A DNA stretch of 64,000 bases from Crambe crambe (GCA_963924555.1 OZ004587.1:4960001-5024000); one strand, 5' to 3'; shown: positions 12,354 through 48,107, counted from the first letter of the stretch. Notes: generated by a model not told the origin, from the letters alone. Made by a program: numbers and translations.

Positions 12354-15300
12354 CTGTAACACAGAGGAAGGGAGGAGGGGATATAGAGGGAGAGATAAAG
12401 AAAAGAGAGTGAGTGTGTGTTAGAGATGATTCCATGAGAATATTTACTACAAATTCATGAATGAGGACATCATACTGACAAATCCAATGTTAACAGTATC
12501 CTGATTAGAGGGTTATCCTCATCTACAGATCTAGCTATAGATATCAGTGTCTTTCATCTACACATACACTTGTTATTCAGTACTCTATATGCATATCAAG
12601 TGTCCTAATTAATGGGTCGTCCTCATTGCATATCATCTTGATTGGATCGGTGTCCAGATTAGAGGGCATCCTCACAGGCCTACTTACATGAGCTAGAGAC
12701 TTGGGAGGGCTAGTAATAGGAAAAAGTATAGTGTGAACACCTATTGGAGTGATCGAGGCAGCTGCTCTACCACCAGGTGGTGGTTCAGTCCAAACTGCAT
12801 GGTGGTACACGTACATCTCTGTTGAAAAGACACATAGGGGTGGTCCAGTTTCACCAGGTTCTGAATCTACAAAATGACAATGGCCATATCATGATAATTA
12901 TATGGCAGTTAAAAAGTCCAGATAGAATATCCTAAACAGTGAAGGAGCGAAATAGCATCAGGCCTATAGCTATACAATCCAAAGAAAATTTTTATCAGAC
13001 ATCTGACGTTTTGACCTGGCAAATGCCCTACTATAATCCTCACTGTTAATCAGAGAGATGAGGGAGTAGCTAGGAGACGTATATGTACATAGAGGAAGGT
13101 GGGGGGAGGAGGAGAAGGAATGAGGGAGTGGGAAAGAGAGAAGTGGGGAGGGAGAGATGAGGGAGTAGGAGACGTACATAGAGGAATAAAGGGAAAAGAT
13201 GGAAGGGTACAGCCTCCTCATTGCTCTCTGGCTCCTTGGAGGGGTTAGGACAAGGAAGAGGGTGGTGGGGGCATGGTGAATTTGTTTCTGAATCAGAATT
13301 GGATAAGACTTTGATGTGGAGACAGAGGAATTTGAAGTTTTTGATGGCTGAAGCATAATATTGAGTGACTGTGATGATGGAGACAGTAGCTACGTAGAAG
13401 GTTCAGAGGCGAGTATGGGGTGACATGACCACCCTTCACCCTAAAATGGGATAACTTTTTACCATATGAAATTTTTCACCCCCTAATGTGTGAACATATT
13501 ATGTAGTGGTGGACAATGGGACTATGGGAGGCTCCAGTTGGCCAACAATCCTTCACAATAAGACAATAAGGTTGTGCAACAACAGAACATAAAGGCTAGT
13601 GTGGGACTCGCTTGGCTCACCTCAATCAGGATGAAATGACTGCTCATAATATGACCAGAATGCTTATTATCATATTTGCTGCTGTCAATATTGTCTTCTG
13701 GGTAGTGAGGGGGGAACCAGATCTGTCCCTGTCAGGATCACTGGTTAATTGCTAGGATAGTACCCACCAATGAAAGAAAAGAAGAGTATAGCATTAGAAA
13801 GGTATGACTGGTATTGCCCTGTCTTTGCATGAACATGCAAACCCCACTCCTCCACAGATTGTAAGTAGAATAGCTAGTGATCTCGCTACTTGGTTCTGAA
13901 CTATTTCGAGAGTGAGAATACTGACCTATTTGAACTCTGTGTTTGAGAGGGACACTGCAACACTTCATTGAATCCATACTAACAAGTTTAAAGAAGAGAG
14001 AGAGAGATGATGCGGAAGTTGAATTTTATACTTTTGCTGTGCTGCAGTGCAACACTTCCTGCTTGACTAAGTGCAGAAGGCGTGGGAGTGCAACAGCCAC
14101 ACCTCCCAAGATTAACATCCTGCAGGGACTACTCTAGGATCATAAGTCTAAGGTTTAAGTATAAAAATAAAACCTTTTTGTGTAAAAAATACAAAGTGAA
14201 AGATACAAAGTGAGTGATATTTTTAAATTCACAAAAAAAAAGTGAACAAAGTGTTCAAATACGTACAAAAATCAGGTAAAAAATTATTTATAAGTTGCAT
14301 AGTGGTAAGCAAACTAGTAGTTACTTTCTTTTTTTGTTTTTGTTTTTTGTTGTAATTTTTTCTTTCTTAATTCTTTTTTTCTTTTCTTTCTTCTTCTTTT
14401 AATGGTTGAAACTTATCAGGCTTTCAGTCTGTAAAAATCAAGTCACCATGTAAATGTTGACCATGCAGCTAATTGAACTAATAGAGGAAATCTCACTCAT
14501 CCACAAGTATTATTCTAAGTTACGGGCATCCTGCAGTCAATCCAGTGGATTTTGTGAATAATTTGGGACCCAGCCTTTTGTCGTTTATACAGTAGAGAGG
14601 TTGTCCTCTTTTAAACATTATCATTTTAGTATCGAGTATATACAAAGGTTGAGAGTTTTGCCCTCTTTCAGAGTGTCCTTATCAGAGGTTCCATTGCTTG
14701 GTCTTACAATTACAGCTTTCAATATAGTTACTGGTTGGTGATTAACAGTCTATGTCTGTGACTTCAGAAATAGCTATAGCTAACACATCAAAGAATGAAC
14801 CCTGTACCCACCGACCCACAATAAATTGAGCAATGCTCACATAGAGGGAGGCATTATAGTCCATGCAAACATGATATTGTGTTTGGTAAACTGTGTTCTA
14901 GGTACCATGTACAGCAATGATTATTAATTACTTCAATGGCAAGAGACATAACAGTAGAGTTAGAGATGGCTGTCCATAAGAACCAGTGGGTCACAAGGAC
15001 CATATTGAATTCCACTTGTATAGGGAAATATAGTATGATATGCTATCTTGACAGTATCAGATTAGAAGCAATGCTTTAATGACCCCATAATCATGGCTTG
15101 ACATGATACAACACCAACATCATTACATGCAGTGATATGGAAGGACAAAGGAAAGTATGATGAGCTAATTATTCCACACCATGTTAGTCATTATCACCAC
15201 AAATCTATAGTGGACATTAAACACAAGGTTGCTTGGTCTGTACTTCAGTACTAGATGAGGACTATGCACCCATACGACATAGCTAAACATCACAAGTTTC

Positions 15301-15477
15301 TACCAGCAATAGTCAACACTCAACATCTAAAACTAATCAATTTGATGATCACATAAAAGTTCTAAAACCAAGCAGTATGATCACATCACTGTCTCCACAT
15401 GTCTCATCAAGTATCAATTGTAGCATGGACCACCACTACATGCACACATGCATACACATAATCACACAGTCCTCACC
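12354..15477. other. Second copy of the NLR 3' flanking region
   Basis: This is near-identical to 484-3601 with small indels. It carries the second orphan exon (12688-12866), the HIF1AN exon-3 relic (about 13,690-13,790) and T-rich runs (14,320-14,400). About 60 bp near 14,620-14,680 are present here and absent from unit 1. No convincing gene is seen apart from the orphan exon. Confidence 0.6.
12688..12866 (-). CDS. Orphan candidate exon, second copy
   Basis: Same length, splice sites and open frame as 856-1034, with a few substitutions including His to Pro near the end. Keeping an open frame in both copies is weak support for coding function, because the duplication may be recent. Family unknown. 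Confidence 0.38.
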
Positions 15478-18400
15478 TTATTGATACCACACCACTCTAG
15501 GGTCTGCTGGTCGCTTGTATCTGTATGATAACCGAAGTTCTGTTAAACTTGTGTTCTGCTGTAGACTTGATAGGATTACATCAACTCCTTCTTCATATGA
15601 ATAATCTCCATATAGATGTAGTTCCTTTAGCGAAGTGTTTTTCTCTAGCATCTCACTCATCGCCTTAGCTCCTTCCACTCCAATAGCATTGCCTTTCATC
15701 CGTAATATTAACAAGGTGGAGTTTTCAGATAGTGCTGCAGCGATGTGAATGCATCCTTGTGATGTTATTTCACAGCAAGGTATATCAAGGTGTTCTAACA
15801 CTGCATTAGTTTTAATCACATCACCAATGGAAGCTGCTCCAATATCTCCTATTGGGTTCCCCCATAGTTCTAATTTGGTGAGTGACTTATTGACGGCAAG
15901 ACCTGCTGACAACTGCACAGCTCCCTCACTGGTAATTTCACAGACATTAATATCAAGGTAATCTAACACAGCATTAGTTTTAATCGCATCACCAATGGAA
16001 GCTGCTCCAATATCTCCTATTGGGTTCGAATGTAGTTTTAATCTGGTGAGTGACTTATTGACGGCAAGACCTGCTGACAACTGCACAGCTCCCTCACTGG
16101 CAATTTCACACCAAGCTATATCAAGGTGTTCTAATACTGCATTAGTTTTAATCGCATCACCAATGGAAGCTGCTCCAATATCTCCTATTGGGTTCTCACA
16201 TAGTTCTAATTCGGTGAGTGACTTATTGATGGCAAGACCTGCTGACAACTGCACAGCTCCCTCACTGGCAATTTCACAGTGATTCATATGAAGGTGTTCT
16301 AACACTGCATTAGTTTTAATCGCATCACCAATGGAAGCTGCTCCAATATCTCCTATTGGGTTCTCACATAGTTCTAATTCGGTGAGTGACTTATTGATGG
16401 CAAGACCTGCTGACAACTGCACAGCTCCCTCACTGGCAATTTCACAGTGATTCATATGAAGGTGTTCTAACACTGCATTAGTTTTAATCGCATCACCAAT
16501 GGAAGCTGCTCCAATATCTCCTATTGGGTTCTCACATAGTTCTAATTCGGTGAGTGACTTATTGACGGCAAGACCTGCTGACAACTGCACAGCTCCCTCA
16601 CTGGTGATACCACTATAATTCAATACTAAAGTCCTTAAGCTCGTCAGTGCACATGTGAGGAGTTCAGACAAAAGATTTGAGGAAATTACATCAAGTTTAT
16701 TGTAGCTAAAATACAATTCGATAAACTGCTGGAGTATAGGATGAGGGATGTTTACAAAATGTTCAATGCTATGAATGTCACAGTATCTGAAGTCAGCACT
16801 TGTTATTTCTCCGTTCCAAGTTACTGCTCTCATCTTCATCAACCCTTTGGAAAACATTTCTATTCCCTCATTTCCCATATATGAATGATAAAAGTCCAAT
16901 ATCCACTCGCTTTGAGAATATGCCATAGCCATAGAATGGCCCACCACGTAGTAATCAAGAGGACTCCATTCATGAGATGATTCCACTACTATTGACTCAC
17001 AAGATGCCAGCAGATCAGAAATTGCCTCAGTATCACCAGCTTCATACATCCAGTGATAGGCAGCTGCACTTTCATCATCTGAGATATGCTCTTGAATCAT
17101 TTCTGAAGTGAAGATATTAAACTTGGAGAGACCGAAATAGAATTTCATCACCACACTCAGGTGACCTACTTTGACATGTTCTCTTATTAGCTGCTGTTGT
17201 GTGTGGAGAGGCAACTGTGTGATGTGGTAGGCAGCTAGAAACTCTTGAAGCGTCAGATGGATGAAGTGGTACGATAGCTTGGCATCCTGTCCACAATAAA
17301 GCTCTTTCACTGATTCAATCAATCCTAGAGTCACTCCACCGATATCAGCACTGCTGAATGTCAGCTGTTGCTTCATGATTCCTTCCCAAGCAAGTTTGCT
17401 TAGGGCCAGCAGCTGTTGATGCACATCTGGAGGGAGGTCCTCAAGAGATCCAATCTTCCAGGACTGTTTGCCGTGTGCCTTATGACCTGAAAAGTGCTGC
17501 ATCAGCAGTTTGCATGTATACGCTGTGTAGAGTCGGGTAACGGTGGTTGGGGGGGTTGACTCCATGTCTCGGCTCCACTGGAACACATCTGTCACTATGT
17601 TGGCAGTCACAGGAGTGTGCATGGCTGCCTTCATAGCTGGATAATAATTCACATAGTCCAAATATTTGCTACGGATGTCGGGATGAACCCTCTCTTCCCT
17701 CAATACTCGACCTAACTCTAAAGTAGGAGTTGTGACAAGTTCGATATGTTGGTCTACTCGGATTGAAGTGCTCTTGACAATTGGCTTTGTGGCCCATGGT
17801 CGGCTGGTTATGATTATGGTAGCTTTGGGTAGTTTGCGACCATGTACTAAATCAAGAAATATTGAAGATTCTTCCCTCATTCTTTGTTCCAGTTCGTCCC
17901 AGGCTTCCAGCCACAGGACCACACCCTCTCCTTGGCTGCTCTCCACTTCCTGTGCTATGGCCCCCTGGAGCTGAGGGTGGTGGAAGAGGTCAGAGATACT
18001 TTTGGCTGACCTCACTCTGTTGTCTCGTAGGGGAAGGAGGACCAGTAGGTTGTGGTCATTTAGACATTGGCCCTGAGACCACTTGAAACAGAATTGTTCA
18101 CTGAATGTGGTCTTGCCCACACCTGGAGCTCCTTCAATCAGAACTAGTCGTGGCTTCTTCCATTTAGTTTCATATGTGGCCTGAGCAACTTCATCTTCTG
18201 TCATAGGGTATTTCTTGTAGATGACATCATCTTTGTCTCCCCTGATCGTACTCTTAGTGAAGCTGTCCATTTTACTCCAATCGATCTCCTTCTTTTCCAT
18301 CCCTGCAAGTTTGAAAGCAGCGAGGTTCTTGCCCTCCATGGTGGAATAGGTGTCCTTCAGGAAGGCTGCATACTTTGGAATACTCGAATATTTGTATTCT

Positions 18401-21400
18401 TTACCATCGATGGTCATGCATTCGATTTTGTGTTCCTTGAAGAATTCTTTATTGTCAGTGTTCTCCAGGTCCTGCACTAAAGTGGAAGCGATCTGAGCAG
18501 GCAGCAACCATGTGACTATCAAACTGCCATGTGATACTTTCTTCAAGATGAGGGCAAAGGAGGGGAGGAGGAACTTGCGAATGATGTGACCTTTCAACTC
18601 TTCTAGTTGCTCCAAAGTGCATGTCTCCCAGTCTAATTTTAGGTGGAGTACAAATTCCTTCAGATCCGCTTCGCTAGGTCTGCTTTCAACTGCTGGACAA
18701 TGCTCGGCAAAGTCACACAGTCGAGTATTACGTCGAAAAGTTTCCAGTGAACTAAGATAACTCTTCATATTCTGTTTGAGAGAACGGTCTCCAATGTTAC
18801 GAATAAGGTTTTCTAAGAGTGTGTAATTCATAAAGTTCCAGTATTTACTCAGCTTGATCCAAATACTATTGATGGTCGACTCTTTTTCTAGTTCATTCTC
18901 AATTTGTTGGAAGAAATCCTCGTGTTCTTCTTTGTACTTGATTGGTAATGTCATGAGGCGAGCTTTGAATCGATTGACATCGATATCCTTCTCTATAATT
19001 TTATCATACGTTTGAATCGATACATCCATAAATTCATCTTCAAGGTCTTGTGTTTGCTGTGGAATGGTGTTTTGAAGGAGACCTGCAATATACAAAATAA
19101 CAGGTATTAAAAGTCTATCATTATTATTGTTATATTGTTCTGATAAGGAAACTCTCCACATTAAAAATGAAAAGGATCATGTGTATGAAAAAATAATAAA
19201 CGCAAAAAGACTTGTCTTCATGATCCCCAACCTTCGCTGGTGAAGAACGTTGCTGTGGAAAATTATCCATCAGGCATAAGGCATAAATAATACACTAAGT
19301 AACTGGCTTTTATCGGGAATGAGCTAGTCATAGTTCTACTTCTAGCATACGTAGGCACCTGCCACTCTTGCAGCTCATATATGCTTAGTGCATGCATGGC
19401 CAGCTACAACTAGCTCTACACACAGACCATCCACGACCACGAATAGTTACACTTGCCCCAAAACACGAAATTTTTACCCCTCGAAAATAACCCGCTATAC
19501 GGTAATCTATAGCCTTCCATGTATATTCCATACAAGCAAGAAAGATTGAACATACCTTTTGGAACTTCTCCTTCCATAGGACCTTCCATGGTAGATGGAG
19601 GTGAGGTGGAGTCCATTGGATGTGATGGAGGAGTCACAGGACAACCTACAACACAGAATAACTGATTAGAATTTTTAATTTTTTTACTCTCCTCTTCAAT
19701 AATTACCTTTGAGAGAGATGTTGTGAGTGTTGCTAGTGGCAGTGATGGTGTCCTTGAGGAAAGGGGAGGTGAGGTTGATTTGGCAAGTGTATTGACCAGC
19801 ATGGGACAGAGAGAGAGAAGGGAAAGAGAGAGTGTTGTCTAAAGACTCAACCAGCACTACTCCATTGTGACTCCAGCAGTATGTGATGATAGGACTGAAA
19901 TCTTCAGCACCTGATACAGTGCAGGAAAGGCAGTACTTCTCCTCCACTGAGGGGTTGCCCCCAGAAATCACCACTTTGATTGGAGGGGCTATAAACGAAG
20001 GAGAGAGAGTCTGGTCATAGCGTTAATCGACATTGTTTTGTGTTAATGGGACTACATGACATTAATGTGGCCAGAACTACAAGACAAAGTTATGGTAGCA
20101 TTCTACAAATCACTGCAGCAGGTCACAGACAATTTTAGGGTACCATTAAGTTAGCTACATCAGATATCAGTACTGTAGATTATACTAACTTACCATCAAG
20201 GAAGACGTTTTCATCCATTACTATTTTCTCAGCTAAGCTCTTAAATCCCACGGTAGGCTTGATCAGAGCGGACACAACAGCTTTCCACGAGATCTCACCC
20301 CCACGTCCATTCAACCACTCCACCAACATGAAAGTGAAGCACTTATCCTGGTCATCACGATTGTTGGCCCCCAATACTTGCAGGATGTCAATTGGGAGAC
20401 GTAGCTGGAGTCCAAAGGTGAACCACTTTGTCCTCGCTTCCCACAGACGATTTTGAATGTCAGCAAAATTGGACGAAATCAATTCAACTATGAATCATAA
20501 TTAAAATACTACTGATATTGCATTGATTCTACTGATATAGCATGCAAAGCATAGTCATAACTATTTGACTGACTTCCTGGACCAGGGTTGGTCTCGACGT
20601 CCCCAGCACAGTGTAGTAGACAGCATATAATGGTGAGAGAGAAGGCCACAAACAAGTACACACCAAGTCCTTTCAATATCCTCTGTTTACTGCAACCTCC
20701 AGGGGATTGGGTCATACAGGAAGTGTCTGTTAAGGGTAAAGAAAGACTCTGGATGTGTCAATTGGTAAAGGGTTTTCAACATGGTAAAGGGTGGTCATAA
20801 GTACTACTATATAGTACATAATATACAGTGAACTCCCTCTAATCAGGACCCCTAAAATGAGGCAACCCTGGTATTTAAAAAAGTCCTTCATAATATAAAT
20901 TCACCCCTGAAATGAGGCCACCCCTCTAATCAGGACACTCCTAAGGTGGCCGAGTCCATTGTATCTCATTTACGAATGTCAATCAATTTCAGGAAACTCT
21001 TTCACTGTAAAAAGCTTGCAATATGTTGGAGTCTCTTGGTCCTTTTACTCGTCTAAAGAACACTCTTTTAAAATGATTAATTTTCTACAATTACGATTGA
21101 GATTATAGTATGAAGTTTATACCTTGGAGGCACGAGGTATACATCACCTATGGCTCTATCATCTAAAGTAATCCATGAATCATTAAAATGCCAATATTCT
21201 GACTTCCAATGCACTCATAAGAAGAGGGTAAATGATTCAACATGATCGAACTTTCTACTTAATAGCAGCTTTGAATGGAGATCTGCTCACTTATTGCTCC
21301 ATTTACCTCACATGAGACTACTTTTCAAACCAAGAAGTACAACTGTCAGGTGTTTGCCTTAATTGGCACTGAAGCATGTAGAGCATGTTGATACAGGCCA

Positions 21401-22107
21401 TGATTAGCCAAGCTATTAAGAGCACCTTGAAACGACAGTCTAACAGGAAAGCCAAGAGCACCTAGAGAACAACGACAACATGCTCAAGAAAGAACAGAAA
21501 CAGCAGAGAGAACAATCTATGATTGCTTGAGTAGACAGCAATTAATTATGAGAGTCATGATGAGCGTGACTAAAGACATGATTTAGCTAGGCAACAACAA
21601 AGCCAAGAGCACTAATATAAACAACTATATACCAGAAAATCAGCCAGACATCAGGAAGGCTGAGTACAAGCCTTGCATGGAAGTGAACATTTGAAATTCC
21701 AATCAGAGGGCACCTAGCTACAAGAGAATATAAACCTAACTCTACCCTTCAAACATTGAGTGTGCACTATTAAGACATTACCTACCTAAGTCGATATAGG
21801 CCTAGCTAGCTAACAGTGCCGAGGCATTAGTCTTTTAAAGACAAACTTGTTATGCACTTGTCTACTTACATTTAGCTTATAAAAAATGATATCCATTATC
21901 AGCAGAGCAAGTAAAATCACATAGTTATGGTATATGAGGGAGTAGAGAGTCAGGACAGGGGTGGGAGCTGAACTGACCTATTAGTGAGAGTAGGAACTCT
22001 TCCAGGATTTTATTGGGAGAAATAGAGTGGCATTTCACTGAAGCACGAGAACGGGCAGCATTGTTCAGGCCCACACTGGCCCTCCACTGCTCCATAGCGA
22101 CTGGCAT
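15478..22107 (-). CDS. NLR copy 2: 2A leader - death - Ig - NACHT - LRR receptor, 1517 aa
   Basis: Six exons join in frame at phase 1: 21978-22107, 20574-20726, 20194-20487, 19707-19988, 19556-19645 and 15478-19082. Domain order is as in copy 1: leader with 2A DVETNPGP, death-fold domain, Ig domain, linker, helical region, NACHT (GAPGVGKTT, VVLWLEAWDEL, TSRPWA) and LRRs. In-frame differences are two residues lost in the Ig exon, three in the linker exon, and two extra 56-aa LRR units (five instead of three). All open frames are intact, so both receptors look functional. An upstream in-frame ATG at 19161 lies in intron 5 and is not used in this model. The most divergent stretch in the last exon is its N-terminal helical part and some LRR surface positions. 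Confidence 0.88.
16191..16526 (-). repeat. Two identical 168-bp LRR-coding units
   Basis: Units 16191-16358 and 16359-16526 are identical base for base as I read them. Each encodes 56 aa, i.e. two ribonuclease-inhibitor-type LRRs of 28 residues. The neighbouring units are close but not identical. This indicates a very recent unit duplication or conversion inside the LRR array of NLR copy 2. Confidence 0.9.
20574..20726 (-). other. 2A-like ribosome-skipping signal with hydrophobic leader (NLR 2, exon 2)
   Basis: This is the same design as in copy 1: hydrophobic VYLFVAFSLTIICCLLH, then CAGDVETNPGPG. The 2A core is unchanged between the copies. Changes fall outside it (Ala to Pro-neighbouring Ser in the head, Ile to Leu in the hydrophobic run), which suggests the motif is kept by selection. 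Confidence 0.85.
20727..21977. other. NLR 2 intron 1 with a copy-specific insertion of about 590 bp
   Basis: About 21,241-21,830 has no counterpart in NLR 1 intron 1; flanking sequence matches 9,895-9,945. The insert is A-rich and non-coding, and I see no clear terminal repeats. At 20,825-20,965 there is a copy of the dispersed repeat with aatcaggacccct and aaggtggccgagt blocks, shared with unit 1. Confidence 0.5.
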
Positions 22108-22817
22108 GGTTACAGTGTCAGGGAGTACTACCTGTGTAAGAACAAGGCAAGGGGTGAATTCATTATTCCACTTGATTCACTTCAGTAGATCACCAATAGC
22201 TGGTGTAGGACTGGTTCAACAAGCATCTCTTATTCCCACATCACAAAGCCACAAAATCTCATGGGAAAGTGTTTACCTATTCTTATCGAGACTAAAAATC
22301 CCATCTCACTAGATAAGTATGACACTTACGCTGTCTCACTCCGAGAGGGAGGGATTACTACAACAACTCGATAGGTTAAATAATCCGATTTGGTTAACTA
22401 AAGCAGGACTCTCTAGGTAAGACACGACAGTGTTGTTTCGTCTACATGTGTGGGAGGATCTAGGAGCTCGTAATTATGGGTGCGGTTATAAGCGTGATCA
22501 CTATGCGCGCGCGTCATGCTGATATTATGAATAATAATAACAAGAACCAGTTCAGTATAATTACTGTTTCAAGAACATAAAAGTTTAACTTTTTCCAGTA
22601 AGGCGATAAACTCAACTCTAGGCAGGAGCATAGTGAATCGAATATCTACAAGAAAGTAGCAAAAAGCATTTTAGTACTGAAAAGGATTCCCATGTAAATA
22701 GCTAGTTGATATTGATAGTCATAGCTATTACTGGCAATTTGTAAAAAGTACAACCCCTTATCATTTTCATACATAATGTAGCTAGCTAGCTATACTCTCT
22801 CTAGCTCTATACAGCTG

Positions 22818-25360
22818 TCAACCTTTATCACTGGTTCCAAACTCAGTTCCATTGAGTCCAGAGAGGTTGACCCAAGCAAAGTAATCAGCACAGGGTTCCC
22901 CTGTGTCACAGTGGATCCATGCATACGCCCCTGGGGAGTCAAGGGAGTTCTGGAGCTTGAGAGCAGGACAACCAGTCAGAGCTGCATTCAGCTGATCGAA
23001 GCGACTGTACATGACATTGCGACCATATTCATGCAGTCCTAGCAAACCACTTGGACCTAAACCTTGACCTGCACACACGGATCAATTTGGGTTAATGGTG
23101 ATTACTGTTTATTTTGCCAATCAAAAAAATAATGCCCACTAGAATATAAGAAATGCATGTAAGATTAGTCAATGATTTGTAGTGTCACAAGAAGTCAGTA
23201 GATAGCTATGTATTTATGACCAGATAAGGCCAGTTTAGGTTATAGGTGGTAGCTATTCAAGTTTAGCTAACTCTTTGGACTTACTGAGAGTAGTCTCAAG
23301 ACTGGAGAGTACTCTCAATTCAATGTCTGCTGATTGTGCTATGACAATGGATGAAGCCACATCTGACATGCTGTCTGCAAGGATTGGATCACGAACCAAA
23401 CCCCATCCAAATCTGGTACCAGCCAGTCCATCATTTTTTGAACTGTTAATACCATACATCAGTAGCTATGTGATTGATACACTCTAGCTAAACCTCTAAA
23501 TAGTGTAGCTACATCAATTAACATGTAAAAGATGATCAAATGCTATAGATACATGAGAGAGGAACTTCCCATGGACCCACAGTATCCTTTGTTCAGATAT
23601 TTAGCTACACTGCATAGCTAGCAAGCTATCTCTCACCTTGAGAATATCATGATGGATTTGTTCATTACTTGATCAATGTTGGTGAACATGGGCCAGTAAT
23701 ACACCATGTCTGTTATGACATGGTCTGGATCCTTCACTAGTGGTTTCTTCTTTGAGCCATCCGGGTTGTTGGGGTAACTGCAACCATGCATAGAATTCAT
23801 GGAATGAATATTATCAGGGGTTTACCCTTCAGCTATTTTTAAGAAGGAAAGAATATAGCTAGCTTGCTATAGCTACCTTGTCAATTTGCACCTCAATTGT
23901 TTTATACATAAAAACCTGTAGCTACCAATAATTATAGAGAACTAACGTTACAATCTCAATGGTCCAAGGAGAGTTAGGATCAGCGCTGAGATTCCACCTT
24001 GCAGTGGAGATGCGAGCAATGATGTCAGGGTAAGAAGCATAGTAAGGGACTTGTGCTAACACATCTACTCTGTCAGGACAATTCACACTGCAACTCTTCA
24101 AGATTTTCTCAGTCAATGCTACCACAGTAATATAGATTACCATGGTAGCACCCATGCCTGTTACTATGTGGTAGCCTTCTGTCACAGCATTCTCAGTCTT
24201 TAAAGAAGTAAAAACAACAGATGATATGATTAGCATTGAAACAAGTAGCTACAGAAAAAAAAAATAGTAATAAAGAAAAAAAGCGGCATAATCTAGTCTG
24301 AAACTGCAGCTTCATATGTAGCTATACTTTCCATTACTGGCAATTTTAAAGCCAGCACACTAGCTAGTACATGTAAGCTTACTATAGAGTGTAGTCTTTG
24401 AATGGAAGAAACTAGAGGAGGTAAAGCTGCATTAGAGATGGCAGAATGAGATGGAAACTGGTAGGCTGGTCTGTAAAATAAGATACGTATAAATAATAAA
24501 CTATTGACTAGCTGACTAGCTACGATAATTATAAGATAGATTTTTTGGTGGATAACTAAAATAAGACAGTGGGAGATGTCACAGCATTCACTCTATCATC
24601 TACTCCTCCCTCCCCTCGAGTGTCAGACCTGTAATGGCCAAGGATTGAAGTACAGGGGTCTGCACCAATGCTTGAATTCTGCCAGTACTCAGCGAAAACT
24701 ATAGGATTGCCACCATATGCTGAGAAATTACAGCTCAGTGTGTCCTCCTTGGTCTTACAAAGAGGTCCCGAGTAACATTGGTAGCAGGGACGACCTTCAT
24801 ATCCTGTGCAGCTGTGAAAAAAATAGTTTTGTTAATGCAGTTGAAGCTTTGAATATGGCTGAAGGATTAGCCACTGTTTTTTGCAGAAAGTTTGTCCTTT
24901 TTTCAGGGGTTAAAAATGTACAGTAATGCTATATGGTAAAAGAACCAAAAAGAGCATCCTTAGTTGGGAGATTGTCCTTTTCTTGGAGGGCAAACTTTCC
25001 ACTATATAGCTTCGAACCCAGCCTCTTTCTTCCTTTCCACTAGCTAGCTGAGTTTCCACTCAGTAGCTACATGATAGCTGCAGTCTTGTGGGATGACAAA
25101 GTAAAAACTTCCAGCAGTGGAGTGGCATGCAGATTCCCGTTCACCTCATTAATATATATTTATAGCTGCTACTTAACAACTTCTAGACTAGCTGAAAGGT
25201 TAGTTACGTGGCTTGACCTGTTGAGCACTGGGTCCCATACGCCTCCAGGTTGACAGGGATCAGGAGACGGGTACTTTTCACATATCTGCACGCATGTCCC
25301 ATCGTGGACCACCTCCAAGGCAAGCAACAGCGTTAGTATTCTTAATCTTATAAACATCAT
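22818..25360 (-). CDS. Secreted alliinase-like PLP-dependent enzyme, 404 aa
   Basis: Seven exons join in frame: 25218-25360, 24629-24811, 24383-24470, 23947-24197, 23637-23777, 23285-23442 and 22818-23068. The N-terminus is a signal peptide (RLRILTLLLALEVV). A Cys-rich EGF-like segment follows (CTGYEGRPCYQCYSGPLC), the hallmark of plant alliinases. PLP-fold motifs are in order: TGMGAT, YPNNPDG, ITDMVYYWPMFT, SK followed by GLAGTRFGWGL (Lys expected to bind PLP), and SPGAYAWIHC near the end. Alliinases are C-S lyases acting on S-alkyl-cysteine sulfoxides; the related TAA1-type enzymes are aminotransferases. The substrate here is unknown. The protein ends about 25 residues earlier than plant enzymes, so a further short exon may be missing from my model. 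Confidence 0.85.
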
Positions 25361-25680
25361 TGGTTCTCCAATTCCAGCTCTAGCCCCTCCCCATTATTTA
25401 ATGCGCATGCGCCTTGGATCTCGTGCACCATTGGTATGTGGTCTGCATGTACTGTTAGAAAAAAAAGCAACAACAAAAAACAAAAACAAACGATAATAAT
25501 AAAAATAAAAGAAAGCCAACAAGAACAAAAACTATGAATGGCATTATAAACATTATGTGATCCAGTGATTATGCACTATGAAAAGTCTTATAATATGAAT
25601 GTCCACAATCACTTCATATAGCAGTAATAAGTTATTAGTATAAAAAATGAGAAAAGAAAGTCTAGAAGTTTTATAATTAC

Positions 25681-27722
<2,042 letters not shown>

Positions 27723-28021
27723 TCTGCTCCTGAGAGATCCGATCCCTACCTTGTAAAGTAGGTGTGTGTTGACCACTCACTCTCTCTTGCCCCCCAAACG
27801 CGGGTTCAAAGTTCGCTTGATAATAATTCCCCTTCGAATGTAGGGACATCCCCACTATTAATATGACGTCACTAATTTTATGCAACGAGCCCCACCCTTG
27901 TATCCCTGGATGCGTATATGCACCACTGCCCCGCCCTTGTTGTTTATACACTTCCCCGCCCATCTTAGCGAGGGTTCTGTCTAGGATAATTTGTGCAACA
28001 AGGAACCGAACTGAACCAGAC
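27723..28021. promoter_or_regulatory. Divergent promoter region between HIF1AN and adhesion GPCR
   Basis: Only about 300 bp separate the HIF1AN start codon (minus strand) and the GPCR start codon (plus strand). The stretch is richer in C and G than its surroundings, with ccccgcccatcttagcg and similar blocks that could bind Sp1/KLF-type factors. It must hold both 5' UTRs and probably a shared bidirectional promoter. No TATA box is evident. Confidence 0.55.

Positions 28022-48107
<20,086 letters not shown>

Noticed and set aside
19083-19161. Start of NLR 2 at the ATG at 19161
   Set aside because: This stretch is intron 5: it contains the acceptor tatattgcag at 19083, and the sequence upstream is not conserved as protein in copy 1.
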